41,181 bases of DNA, taken from the IMG/VR virus record IMGVR_UViG_3300025585_000077, positions 1-41,181 of that record; one strand, written 5' to 3'. Position numbers and translations under genes: made by a program. Of the stretch, positions 10,575-18,462 are shown one piece after another. Under the pieces are notes generated by a model. That model made no database searches and was not told the origin of the DNA. It was given only the letters and a program-made list of their open reading frames with translations. Position 1 is the first letter of the stretch, and each line of letters opens with the position of its first letter. Origin of the DNA: a virus.

Positions 10575-10598
10575 AAAAATCCCCGGACTAAGCCGGGG
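10573..10598 (-). terminator. Rho-independent terminator of the primase-helicase unit
   Basis: Read on the minus strand, CCCCGG - CTTAGT - CCGGGG forms a 6-bp GC stem followed by ATTTTTTTAT, a classic intrinsic terminator for the leftward transcript. On the plus strand the same hairpin lacks a T-run, but it lies just after the stop of the giant virion gene, so it separates two convergent units. Confidence 0.9.
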
Positions 10599-10638
10599 AC
10601 AATGGGTAGTCAACCAAGGAGAACGAACTTAGTTTAGT

Positions 10639-10833
10639 TCAAACTCGCCATACACGCAAGCCTTTAATTCCTTCTTCTATCACTACTTGCGTAAGTATTT
10701 GTATTTTTAACCGCTTGGTTACGGTGGCTAAATTTTTTCTAGCCGCTTTTACATCAATACAGGGTACAAAAAAACTGTACCCCTTTCTAAATTTAGACCA
10801 GTCAAGCTGGTACGTTACTGTCTCTATTTTCAT
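10639..10833 (-). CDS. Small protein of unknown function, 64 aa, last gene of the replication unit
   Basis: The chosen ATG at 10833 gives a protein starting MKIETVTYQLDW. The frame stays open upstream, but that extension is only the out-of-phase 3' end of the primase gene. The gene overlaps the primase-helicase stop by 32 bases and is the last gene before the terminator at 10573-10598. The sequence is basic, with many Lys and Arg residues from position 27 on (KAARKNL, TKRLK), and has no membrane segment or recognised motif. It could bind nucleic acid, but this rests only on its charge and position. Confidence 0.55.
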   Translation of the reverse strand: MKIETVTYQLDWSKFRKGYSFFVPCIDVKAARKNLATVTKRLKIQILTQVVIEEGIKGLRVWRV

Positions 10834-13654
10834 TGGGCGTTGCAAAAGCGTCCATCTGAAGGAACTCAGAGGCAGATGCGTCAAACTTTAACACTCGCAC
10901 TGCTGGGGATACAACTTTCATGCCCTTAGACATGCGCTTGTTGCAGCCTTCAACATAGATTTTGGCGTTGCCTAACTCTTTCAGCGTAGTCTTATAGTTG
11001 ATCTGCTGCTTCACACAGAAGTCTTTGAACTGCTTGGCAGCAATAAAAAGTTCTTTAGTGTCTGGCTCATAGCGTATTAGCAACTCACCGCGTGGTTCTA
11101 ACATTGGGAGGGACTGTAAGTTACTGCGGGCGTCTACTTCCCCATTGACTACCAGAGCGTTGTTGATGTGCGCATTGACGAACTCACCGAGGACAGTGAC
11201 TGGAGTGGAGTTTGGCGGCTGAATCTCCAGACGCATTTCGCCGAGCATGCCTTTTAGCCACTCATATACAGCCTTCATGTCATAGTCGTGCAGCCCCAAG
11301 TTAGCGGCAATCAACCCACCCGCAATGTTGCAAGCAGCGACGCCAGACCAGAACCGTTCTTTCTGGTGGAACTGAACTTCGCGGTCAATCCGAGCTTGGA
11401 TTTTGCGCATCAGAGCAACTGCTTCTTCTAGGTTATCAACTAGCCACTGGATGTAAATATCCCCCGCATGACCATAGTTTTCCCGTAGCTGATGGTCAAA
11501 CATCTGCTTGCCAACCTGCACATCAATGATGCTGTTCGGCTCGATCTTGTACTCAAGCAAGCGCATGGACTCACCATCTGGCGTGTTCTTAGCTACCCCT
11601 AGCTTCTCATAAAAGCTGGCGTTCGCCGAGCACAATGTCATCCCCTGCCACTTGGTGTTGTTTACCCGAAGCGTATTGGTGGTGCCGTTCATTTTGTTTT
11701 TGCCTCGGCCTTGGCTAATGCTGTACGCCAAGTCTGAAAACTCCATGCCGCTCAGGTTCGTAATCTCGTCAATCGTATTGGGCAGGTTGTTCATCACGCC
11801 AAGCTGGTGCATCTTGGCATTGAACGTGTCCTTGTACATGGAAGTCAACTCCTTCGGCTGACCATATACGCTGTTGCACATAAACAAGGCGGTTGACTTG
11901 CCCGACCCAGACTCAGGATGGATCACGTTAATGATGGCACCTTCAAGCCCTGTGAACTTCAGCAGGGGTGACCCAAAGGCTGTAAGTGCGGCAAACGCAT
12001 GCGGCTCCAGTCCCGGCTTGGCATACATGTTGAACACTTCTTTCCACTTTTCAAACGTACCCTTAGGCACGATCTTCTCGGCAACATCTTTTGTGGTGCT
12101 AGACGGCGGGCTATAAAACACCCCGTCCTTGGTAATTTCCCGATCACCAAGAATAAATTTACTGTCCCCTTCTACCCATCCGAATTGAGTTCTCATCATT
12201 TCTGCCCTTTTTACATACTGTAGGTTCTTAATAAAAAACACGACAAACTTAGCAAGTGATTCATACTGTGTCTTGTGTGCCACCACACCGTTGTGTGCTA
12301 ACTGCTTGCGCAACTCATCGAGCGACGAGATTGCTGTTGTCGGGATGCTAAATTCACGAACGCCGTCATGTGGTAAGTGCAGCCTAAACAACGCCACTTC
12401 TCCAAGCTCAGGATCACGCATGCGTTTGACCACGTATAGATCATGCTCATAGACAAGCTTTGGCTCAGCTTCTTCATCGTCTTTATCTGGGCGGATATAG
12501 ATGCCACCCTTCTTCCCGCGAAAAAACGGGAACGGATACTCAGGTATCTGATATGTGCTTACTTCTCCGTTGTCTTCTTCTATCGCAACTTCGTTGTCGT
12601 CGGCATCGGCTTCTTCTATTTCAACCCCCAGCATAATGGGGGACTTGATCTTGCCCTTATGTACGCAGCCATCACAGCCTTGCGGGTTTAGCTTTTCAAA
12701 CGTGGCGCAATGGTGAGGGCCACCCTTTTTGCGGATGTTGGCTATCTTGTTGTCAACTTCGTCAGGATCATATCCCTCGTGCTCTTTAGATAGCTTATGC
12801 GCTGCGCTGTCTCCGTCCACACAAAAGGCTGCGATGGATAATGCAGAGCGCCACAGCGGTTCCTCAATGCTATTCTGGTTTGTAAAGCAGTAATTAAGCT
12901 GAGCGCAACCCGCTTCACCTTTGAGCATGATGGTCTTAAACCGCTTGACTTTATTACCCATAAGGGCTTCCATCATTGGACTTACCGTGCGGGGGATAAA
13001 GTCGGGTACGTCTTCTTTTGGCTCAGGTGCGCCGAGTAAATCCTTGAACTCTTGGTACGCCATACGAGGTGTATCCTCGTTGAGCACCGTTACTTCTTTA
13101 GGCTCCTCTTGCTTAAAGTTAAATGTACCGGGGATGCGCAAAACTCGGGACGCTTCAAATACTGAAGAGTCCACAATAAGCCCGTGCTCAACGCACAGTT
13201 CACGTAGCCGGTTAGCTAGTGGCTCCCACTGTGAGCGGGTCACTGTTTCCTGTAGCAACCAGTACGCATGAATGCCGTAACCGGAGCTTACTAATATTGG
13301 CTTAGGTAAGCCGACTGCAATGCAGAACTTCTTGAACTCGTCAAGCCCGATTTGTTGGTCAAGGTAGCCTTTGATAACGCCCTTCTCATCTGGTACGCCT
13401 TTTGTGGGGCCACAATCAATGTCCATCCACAGCGCACGGAAGTAGGTGGCGTTTGCATGTGTGCGGTTATTAAGCGGACCAAACTTGGCACATCCAAAAT
13501 AAACGTCTATTTTGCGTTTTACAAATTGCTCGGCTAACTGTTCAACTTCTTCCTTGGTGTCTACAAAATGCTGGTCAGGATACCTACCAATCCCTATCAC
13601 ACAGTAGCGCCCTTCTGCCGGGAGTACCGTGTCAAGCAGATCGAAGGTTGACAT
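10802..13654 (-). CDS. Primase-polymerase (AEP) fused to a superfamily 3 / DUF927-type helicase
   Basis: In this 950-aa protein the N-terminal part has the archaeo-eukaryotic primase motifs: WMDIDCG with catalytic DxD at residues 78-80, SGYGIHAYW near 124-132 (the SxH-type motif), and RIPGTFNF near 173-180. A middle region carries Cys/His residues (HHCATF...CDGCVH) that may bind zinc. The C-terminal ATPase has Walker A ESGSGKST around 581-588 and a Walker B-like NTIDEITN, as in DUF927-type phage and plasmid helicases. It should both prime and unwind DNA at the replication fork. The ATG follows the HTH gene by three bases with no clear Shine-Dalgarno site, so translation may be coupled. The family call is firm; processivity and origin specificity are unknown. 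Confidence 0.9.
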   Translation of the reverse strand: MSTFDLLDTVLPAEGRYCVIGIGRYPDQHFVDTKEEVEQLAEQFVKRKIDVYFGCAKFGPLNNRTHANATYFRALWMDIDCGPTKGVPDEKGVIKGYLDQQIGLDEFKKFCIAVGLPKPILVSSGYGIHAYWLLQETVTRSQWEPLANRLRELCVEHGLIVDSSVFEASRVLRIPGTFNFKQEEPKEVTVLNEDTPRMAYQEFKDLLGAPEPKEDVPDFIPRTVSPMMEALMGNKVKRFKTIMLKGEAGCAQLNYCFTNQNSIEEPLWRSALSIAAFCVDGDSAAHKLSKEHEGYDPDEVDNKIANIRKKGGPHHCATFEKLNPQGCDGCVHKGKIKSPIMLGVEIEEADADDNEVAIEEDNGEVSTYQIPEYPFPFFRGKKGGIYIRPDKDDEEAEPKLVYEHDLYVVKRMRDPELGEVALFRLHLPHDGVREFSIPTTAISSLDELRKQLAHNGVVAHKTQYESLAKFVVFFIKNLQYVKRAEMMRTQFGWVEGDSKFILGDREITKDGVFYSPPSSTTKDVAEKIVPKGTFEKWKEVFNMYAKPGLEPHAFAALTAFGSPLLKFTGLEGAIINVIHPESGSGKSTALFMCNSVYGQPKELTSMYKDTFNAKMHQLGVMNNLPNTIDEITNLSGMEFSDLAYSISQGRGKNKMNGTTNTLRVNNTKWQGMTLCSANASFYEKLGVAKNTPDGESMRLLEYKIEPNSIIDVQVGKQMFDHQLRENYGHAGDIYIQWLVDNLEEAVALMRKIQARIDREVQFHQKERFWSGVAACNIAGGLIAANLGLHDYDMKAVYEWLKGMLGEMRLEIQPPNSTPVTVLGEFVNAHINNALVVNGEVDARSNLQSLPMLEPRGELLIRYEPDTKELFIAAKQFKDFCVKQQINYKTTLKELGNAKIYVEGCNKRMSKGMKVVSPAVRVLKFDASASEFLQMDAFATPNENRDSNVPA

Positions 13655-13657
13655 GTT

Positions 13658-13906
13658 TTACTTTATTTGGTGGTGAGCTTTGGTGTACGTGATGTAGTCG
13701 GTAATTGCTTGCGCGTAATTGGGGTGTGGTTCTCGGTCTCCCTTAAACCAGTTGTATATGGTCATACGAGTCACCCCAAAGTCTGCCGCAATCTTGCTAA
13801 CACTAATGTTGGCGCGAATACATGCACGACCCAAGGCTACACCCAAAGACTTGATGCTCGCTTTTTTGTTGGCATGCACCAAGCTTTGGCTATAACCGTA
13901 GGTCAT
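13658..13906 (-). CDS. Helix-turn-helix DNA-binding protein, 82 aa
   Basis: Residues about 35-60 read VSKIAADFGVTRMTIYNWF, a clear helix-turn-helix with a recognition helix starting TRMTIYNWF, as in small Cro/Xre-like or resolvase-like regulators. The ATG at 13906 has GAGGAG eight bases upstream (GAGGAGTAAACACATG). The gene sits between the SSB-like gene and the primase-helicase, so it could be a replication initiator helper that recognises the origin, or a repressor of this unit. No oligomerisation domain is obvious. It is one of three small DNA-binding candidates in the window (also 25072-25491 and 26117-26335). Confidence 0.8.
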   Translation of the reverse strand: MTYGYSQSLVHANKKASIKSLGVALGRACIRANISVSKIAADFGVTRMTIYNWFKGDREPHPNYAQAITDYITYTKAHHQIK

Positions 13907-13910
13907 GTGT

Positions 13911-14789
13911 TTACTCCTCGTCGCTCCAAGCCTTCACTACCGAGTCAAGGTCTTTCTTGGCGGTAGGTTTCGGCTCGGCTTTCTTTTCACGCTTGGTCGG
14001 CTCCTCAATAGGAGACTCATCGGCTACCTTAGGTGCAGGTGCTTCCAGCTTTGGCTTACCAGACATATCGGCTTGGTACGGCGTCATAACGACCATCTTC
14101 TGCACGTCGGGCTTTGTGGCGACATCGCTAGTCACCGTAAACTCAGCCTTGTTAATGAACCGAGTCGGCGTAAACAGAACGGATTGGTTATCGTTCTCTT
14201 CGTTGAAGCTGATCTGAGTCATCACATAGTCCAAGCTCTTACCGTTATTCGACAAGTACTTGGTGTAGTTTTCAAAGGTATGGGTGTTATCCCCAGCCCC
14301 GTCGCCAAACAATGACTTGGAAGCCAAGTTCATTTGATAGACTTCGCCTTCCAAAGAGGTGCCAAAATCTTCTTCCAGCACAAGTGCGATCCGACGAGAA
14401 TAGCGGCAAGCTTTGGAGTTGCCCATCCCAGAACCTTTTATGTTCTGGCTACAGTTGTCACATCGCTCAGCTTGTTTGTTAACTGAACCTGCATCGGGGG
14501 TACGCCCGTCATTGGAGAAACAATCCGGTGCAGTCGGCTCGGCATCGGGACTCCATGCCTTAGCGTAGAAAATACGCCCCACATGAGGGGAAGCATTAAC
14601 AACGATGGCGTTCAAGCTGCCCTTAACCTTGCCCATTTCTTCGCCACCAACGGTCTTACGGAAAATGCCGTTCTTAGGCACAATACGCTTGACGCCGGTC
14701 TTACCAGCAAGCTGTTTGGTAAGCTCACTAACACCTGCTTTTTGCAGGAAGTCGGGGAGGTCTTGATTAAGAAGGGTGAGTTCACTCAT
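13911..14789 (-). CDS. Zinc-containing single-stranded DNA-binding protein candidate
   Basis: The start MSELTLLNQ at 14789 is chosen because it follows the upstream stop by one base and has AAGGAAAA in front of it; the longer open frame only overlaps that upstream gene. The 292-aa protein contains a four-cysteine cluster (PDCF, then ERCDNCSQ, then KACRYSRR), probably a zinc knuckle, inside a beta-rich core. It ends with a Pro/Lys linker and an acidic tail (VVKAWSDEE) like the tails that SSB proteins use to recruit partners. It lies between the coiled-coil gene and the primase-helicase. An SSB role is inferred from tail, zinc cluster and position; no fold can be confirmed by eye. Confidence 0.6.
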   Translation of the reverse strand: MSELTLLNQDLPDFLQKAGVSELTKQLAGKTGVKRIVPKNGIFRKTVGGEEMGKVKGSLNAIVVNASPHVGRIFYAKAWSPDAEPTAPDCFSNDGRTPDAGSVNKQAERCDNCSQNIKGSGMGNSKACRYSRRIALVLEEDFGTSLEGEVYQMNLASKSLFGDGAGDNTHTFENYTKYLSNNGKSLDYVMTQISFNEENDNQSVLFTPTRFINKAEFTVTSDVATKPDVQKMVVMTPYQADMSGKPKLEAPAPKVADESPIEEPTKREKKAEPKPTAKKDLDSVVKAWSDEE

Positions 14790-14790
14790 T

Positions 14791-15216
14791 TCATTTTTCC
14801 TTAGAACGTCTAACAACCACGGAGTAAGAATTTTCCACGTTGAGGCCAACGGGGAACTTGTCTGGATTCTCTTCAAGAAACTGCTTCATGTTGGATTGAT
14901 GAAGTCGCTTCTCTAACAGGCCAAATGCACCCTCATTTTCGATGAAGTCGTACATTGAATCCCAATCGTTCGTCCAGTACCGTGACTTTACTGATCGAAT
15001 GATTGTGCCGTGTGGGGTACGAATGCTGTCGGCATTCATGTCTTTACATACATCGAGCATCTGGCTTTCCAGAACTTCCATCTGCTCTTTAAGGTCGTTG
15101 TCTTCTTCTTCGAACGTGCGCTTTATGTCAGCGCGTTTGTCTCTGATTTTTATGTAGATAGATGTTAGCTTGGCTAAATCTACGGGGGTAGATTGACTCT
15201 GAACTTCGTTGTCCAT
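14791..15216 (-). CDS. Coiled-coil phage protein, possibly Gp157-like
   Basis: This 141-aa protein is the first gene after promoter P15. Its ATG at 15216 has AGGAG six bases upstream. Residues 20-60 are a charged coiled coil (EEEDNDLKEQMEVLESQM). A compact region then reads ADSIRTPHGTIIR...YWTNDWDSMYDFI, an arrangement similar to Gp157-type proteins that sit in phage recombination modules. No catalytic residues are recognisable. Placed ahead of the SSB-like and primase genes, it may act as a replication or recombination accessory factor. The similarity is remembered, not measured, so the name stays tentative. Confidence 0.55.
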   Translation of the reverse strand: MDNEVQSQSTPVDLAKLTSIYIKIRDKRADIKRTFEEEDNDLKEQMEVLESQMLDVCKDMNADSIRTPHGTIIRSVKSRYWTNDWDSMYDFIENEGAFGLLEKRLHQSNMKQFLEENPDKFPVGLNVENSYSVVVRRSKEK

Positions 15217-15236
15217 CTGATGCTCCTAATGAAAAT

Positions 15237-15323
15237 GTGTAGCAATAGTGGTTCACATAAAGCAGTGTTGGTTACAAATGCACAAAGCCCACGGCGCTAA
15301 CCCGTTTTCCACCACTGCTACAC
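15237..15323 (-). promoter_or_regulatory. Long closed 5'-leader hairpin of the P15 transcript
   Basis: The leader strand begins GTGTAGCAGTGGTGG at 15323, almost exactly at the start predicted from promoter P15. It pairs over all 15 positions (13 Watson-Crick, two G-U) with CCACTATTGCTACAC at 15251-15237. The closed loop is 57 nt. The stem ends roughly ten bases before the AGGAG ribosome site. It could protect the 5' end from decay or set translation of the first gene. The fold is inferred from complementarity only. Confidence 0.6.
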
Positions 15324-15330
15324 AACTTGG

Positions 15331-15358
15331 ATTATACAGCTAATTTTTACAATGTCAA
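15331..15358 (-). promoter_or_regulatory. Sigma-70 promoter P15
   Basis: On the minus strand TTGACA (15358-15353), a 16-bp spacer and TATAAT (15336-15331) make a consensus promoter. It overlaps the stop codon of the SNF2 helicase gene and drives the coiled-coil, SSB-like, HTH and primase-helicase genes. Its TSS should lie near 15324. Confidence 0.88.
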
Positions 15359-16743
15359 TAGTCGCTGGAAAAAATTTCTTGTTTGTACAGGTCAACCACT
15401 TTCTGGTGGTTGTCAATGTTGTTCTGAAGCATTGAGTACATGCGCGACTCAATCGGACTGCCCTTGATGTGCACAACAGTCATGTTGTTGACTTGCCCGG
15501 GTCGGTCTATGCGTGCGTTGGCTTGCAGGTACGTTTCAACACTGGAGCATGGAGCATACCAAATGACAGTGTTAGCAGCAGTTAGGGTTAACCCGTGGGA
15601 TGCAGCCTTGGGCTGGATGATGAGCACTTTTGGGTCGGCTTGCTCTTGGAACTGCTTAACAATGTCAGTGCGTTTGTTTACGGGCACCTCACCGTTTATG
15701 ACCTCACACAAAATACCGTTGTTGGTTAGGTGTTTTTGGAGCAACTGGATGGTATGCGTGAACGGGACAAACACAAGCACTTTGTGGCTTGACTCTTCAA
15801 TGACTTCCTGTACCACATTTAGCCGATTGCTTACATCGAACTCAACAACTTCGCCCGTATCCGTATAGACTGCGCCACCAGCAATTTGTAGTAGCTTATT
15901 TATTTGCACCGCCGCATTGACGGCGGACACCTCTTCACCCGCTGCTTCTATAAGCATCTGCTTCTTTAATATGGTGTAGAACTTGTGCTGCTGCGGTGTT
16001 AGCGGGGCTTCACGCTCCGTAAAGGTTACGGGTGGTAAGTCTAGGCAGTCGGCTTTTTCAAACCTGATGGCAGGTTGTAGTAGCTTGTGCACAATTCTTT
16101 GGGCGTTTGGTCTGGGCACCCACTTGTACATGGATAGCTTCGTCATCACCGTATCCCGAAACTGTCCAAAGAACGGAGACACTTCCTTAGGATTGACTAG
16201 CTTAGCCAAACCGTAAGCGTCCACAGGAGACTGCGCTGCGGGTGTACCCGTAAGCATCCACAACCCTTTTATAACCCGGCTCAGATCACGCAAATCTTTC
16301 CAACGATCTGTCTGCGCGTTCTTGTATGCCGATGCCTCATCAACAACAATAAGGTCAAAGCCACCTGCCATGATTTCTTTTTTGACGATGCCAACGCCAT
16401 CAAAGTTAATGATGACGAACTCGGCACCGGCTTCTACAATCTCTTTGCGCTTACGTGCGGCTCCGTAAGCCACTGCCACAGTGCGGTGGATGGCAAACTT
16501 AAATAAATCATTTTGCCAAGCTGATTTCATAATTGACAGCGGGCAGATCACTAACACACGCTTCACTAATCCTAGGGTCATAAGGTAATCCACTGCCCAG
16601 ATGACTGAGGCGGTCTTACCTGTACCCTGCTCATTAAAGCAGAACGCTTTGGGGTTACCCGTTAAGAATTCTGCTGTTGTCTTCTGATGCTCGAATGGTG
16701 TGAACCCCGGTGGACGGGGCCACGTATACTCTGATAGGTTCAT
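15355..16743 (-). CDS. SNF2/DEAD-type superfamily 2 helicase
   Basis: In this 462-aa protein motif I is NEQGTGKT (residues 37-44), motif II DEAS (135-138) and motif III LTGTPAA (164-170). The C-terminal RecA-like half ends with QANARIDRPGQ, the motif VI arginine region of SNF2-family helicases. It should be an ATP-driven DNA translocase for replication, recombination or repair. It is the last gene of the P25 unit: its start overlaps the upstream HNH-like gene by four bases, and its end contains the -35 box of P15. Such single-core SNF2 helicases are common in phage replication modules. Confidence in the family is high; the exact DNA substrate is unknown. Confidence 0.92.
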   Translation of the reverse strand: MNLSEYTWPRPPGFTPFEHQKTTAEFLTGNPKAFCFNEQGTGKTASVIWAVDYLMTLGLVKRVLVICPLSIMKSAWQNDLFKFAIHRTVAVAYGAARKRKEIVEAGAEFVIINFDGVGIVKKEIMAGGFDLIVVDEASAYKNAQTDRWKDLRDLSRVIKGLWMLTGTPAAQSPVDAYGLAKLVNPKEVSPFFGQFRDTVMTKLSMYKWVPRPNAQRIVHKLLQPAIRFEKADCLDLPPVTFTEREAPLTPQQHKFYTILKKQMLIEAAGEEVSAVNAAVQINKLLQIAGGAVYTDTGEVVEFDVSNRLNVVQEVIEESSHKVLVFVPFTHTIQLLQKHLTNNGILCEVINGEVPVNKRTDIVKQFQEQADPKVLIIQPKAASHGLTLTAANTVIWYAPCSSVETYLQANARIDRPGQVNNMTVVHIKGSPIESRMYSMLQNNIDNHQKVVDLYKQEIFSSDY

Positions 16744-17054
16744 TTTTTCTTGCGTTCTCTATTGCTCACTTCTGACACAACTTTATGGTTTGACGCTCGT
16801 TTGAACGAACGATTTTTATTCGCTGATTCAACACGCACGCCGTTCTTGTTTGACCCACCCTTAGAAAGGGCTACTCGGTGTGCAATGTCTTTGCCTTCTC
16901 TGGAGTCGGCAATGTGGTCACCATCTTTGTCAGGGTGCTTTTTATCGTACGCTTCTCTTGCACGTTGGCGTTCAAGCCGTTCATCGGCCTCTCCTCGGGC
17001 AAGCTGCTGTTGGTACTCTTTTTTGTACGGGCGGGGTTTGTTTACGTAAGGCAT
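16740..17054 (-). CDS. Small HNH-like protein
   Basis: This basic 104-aa protein contains EGKDIAHRVALSKGG followed by NGVRVES and NKNRSF, the order seen in small phage HNH-type proteins (D-x-A-H ... GG ... N ... NRS). A complete HNH needs a final His or Asn near the end, and only the NKNRS element is visible, so activity is uncertain. The N-terminus is Lys/Arg/Gln-rich and helical. It overlaps the helicase start by ATGA and may nick or bind DNA in the same pathway. It could also be a degenerate, structural HNH fold. Confidence 0.6.
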   Translation of the reverse strand: MPYVNKPRPYKKEYQQQLARGEADERLERQRAREAYDKKHPDKDGDHIADSREGKDIAHRVALSKGGSNKNGVRVESANKNRSFKRASNHKVVSEVSNRERKKK

Positions 17055-17056
17055 GG

Positions 17057-17392
17057 TTATCTCCCAAATTGATCGACCATTTCGGCATGGCCTTCCATAC
17101 GCTCAGCAAGCGCTTTAAGCGCTTCCGCATGGCGGCGTAAATTTAAAGAAGTAGCGTCTTTTGAACCAGTAAATCTATCGTAGTACGCAAACGCTATGTC
17201 AGGGTTTAACCTAGAAAGATCTTGCAGGATTGCCATTGTCATTTGTGTGGCGCACTCAACACAAAATAAAAAATCATCAATTATTTTGTAGCTCGGTCTG
17301 AATACAATTCCAACATCGTTTACATACATAGGTTTGTTACAACACGAACAAGTGTTTTCGCCGTTAAAAAATCTGTCGGGTGTTAAGCTCAT
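17057..17392 (-). CDS. Zinc-binding hypothetical protein with two CxxC pairs
   Basis: This 111-aa protein has CSCC near residues 15-18 and CVEC around 44-47, spaced as a treble-clef or zinc-ribbon. The second half is a helical tail (RRHAEALKALAERMEG). It lies three bases after the Cas4/RecB-like nuclease stop and just before the HNH-like gene, so it is part of the DNA-processing set. I do not recognise the family. A role as a zinc-finger DNA- or RNA-binding adaptor is only a guess from the cysteines. Confidence 0.55.
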   Translation of the reverse strand: MSLTPDRFFNGENTCSCCNKPMYVNDVGIVFRPSYKIIDDFLFCVECATQMTMAILQDLSRLNPDIAFAYYDRFTGSKDATSLNLRRHAEALKALAERMEGHAEMVDQFGR

Positions 17393-17394
17393 TT

Positions 17395-18057
17395 TTAACT
17401 CCTGTTGTACTCACAGTATTTCACTGCACAAAATTTGCACAGTGGGCCTTGGATGGGGTTCCAGACTCCATTATCTAACGCTGCTTCAATACGTGCAACA
17501 TCTTGGGCTGGGGATTCAATGTACTTAGGCATCATCTCCCGATGGTGCTCTTTTTTGACAAACTCTTTAGACACAATAAAGATCAAGGCGCTCTTCACCC
17601 GCTTGATCTGAGGAAACTTGGCGAAAAGCCCACAGGCGACAAGATCGAGTTGCTTGGCGTCCGCATATCTCGCACTCTTGCTGGTTTTGTAGTCCACCGA
17701 GTGAGCTACCCCCTTCTCCTGATTGATAACCACCAAGTCGGCTATTCCATGCCACCATACATTCGGAGCATTGAATTCGCATGCTTCCAAGTTCTTTGTC
17801 AGACCTAGTTTCACTTCGCATAATTTATCTCCGGGTATGTCTTTAAGGGTATCTAGGGTTGCCTTCATGTATTCAAAAGTTTCAGGTATCGGCTTAGCGT
17901 CCCTTACAAACTCTTCCGCCACAGTATGTGCGGTCTTGCCATACATCGTAGCTTTGGTATCCGGCTCAACAATATCTTTAGCTACTTTAGTATGGTAATA
18001 CTTGCGCGGACATTGTTGAAATGTTTTCAGGCTGCTAAAAGACCAAACAATGCTCAT
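17395..18057 (-). CDS. PD-(D/E)XK nuclease, Cas4/RecB-like with Fe-S cysteines
   Basis: In this 220-aa protein the start SFSSLKTFQQCPRKYY is the classic RecB/Cas4 N-terminus. The active-site set is H44, D107 (GIAD) and D122-x-K124 (VDYKTS). Cys16 together with Cys207, Cys210 and Cys215 (GPLCKFCAVKYC) fits the four-cysteine Fe-S cluster of Cas4 and AddB-type nucleases. It should degrade or trim DNA ends as an exonuclease in replication and recombination. No cas1 or CRISPR is nearby, so a CRISPR adaptation role is not supported. It overlaps the next gene upstream by ATGA. Confidence 0.88.
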   Translation of the reverse strand: MSIVWSFSSLKTFQQCPRKYYHTKVAKDIVEPDTKATMYGKTAHTVAEEFVRDAKPIPETFEYMKATLDTLKDIPGDKLCEVKLGLTKNLEACEFNAPNVWWHGIADLVVINQEKGVAHSVDYKTSKSARYADAKQLDLVACGLFAKFPQIKRVKSALIFIVSKEFVKKEHHREMMPKYIESPAQDVARIEAALDNGVWNPIQGPLCKFCAVKYCEYNRS

Positions 18058-18245
18058 GGTGATTCACCATCTATACGGTTGGTTGGGTGGCTAGATTCTC
18101 TAGCCTGCATAAAGGCATCAGCAAGCTCGTAGGCTACGTTGCTTATGTTCATTAGTGTAATGTTTTCGTCTTTCCCGCGCATAAGAAGCCCACACATGGC
18201 GAACATAGCCGCTAAGTCCCGCAGATTTGTTTCGTCTTGACTCAT
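18054..18245 (-). CDS. Small helical phage protein, 63 aa
   Basis: The sequence starts MSQDETNLRDLAAMFAM and is almost entirely helical, with a recurrent phage pattern (ISNVAYELADAFMQARE). It has no cysteine pairs and no membrane span. It overlaps both neighbours by four bases (ATGA at 18242-18245 and 18054-18057), so it is coupled to the nuclease that follows. Proteins of this size and pattern are frequent in phage early operons, but I know no function for them. Confidence 0.6.
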   Translation of the reverse strand: MSQDETNLRDLAAMFAMCGLLMRGKDENITLMNISNVAYELADAFMQARESSHPTNRIDGESP

Positions 18246-18445
18246 AGTAATGCCTCCTCAAAGTCGTCTAAGCACACTGTTGGTTGGCGCTTGTTGAGTT
18301 GTTTAAGTGCGTTGCCAGTGGCTCGTTCAAAGGGCCACCATGTGTTCCAATCAATCGGATACGCTTTCGCAGAGCTTTCAGTACGTCTCGTACTCGTAGA
18401 TCGTACTCGTGCTTCTTTATCAGATTGTCGATCAATTTTAGGCAT
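18242..18445 (-). CDS. Small hypothetical protein, 67 aa
   Basis: The ATG at 18445 has GGAG nine bases upstream, and its stop overlaps the next start by ATGA, so this frame is preferred. The N-terminal half is basic (KIDRQSDKEARVR); the second half is rich in aromatics (YPIDWNTWWPFERATG). A competing frame, 18268-18462, is also open: it starts right after the sigma-like gene stop with AGGAAA in front and encodes a helical 64-aa peptide. Both could be translated, or one is a shadow. No function is recognised. Confidence 0.5.
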   Translation of the reverse strand: MPKIDRQSDKEARVRSTSTRRTESSAKAYPIDWNTWWPFERATGNALKQLNKRQPTVCLDDFEEALL

Positions 18446-18462
18446 TGTTCTTTCTCCGTCAT

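Noticed and set aside
17395-18057. Cas4 of a phage CRISPR system
   Set aside because: No cas1, cas2 or repeat array in the window; the RecB-like exonuclease role in phage recombination explains it.
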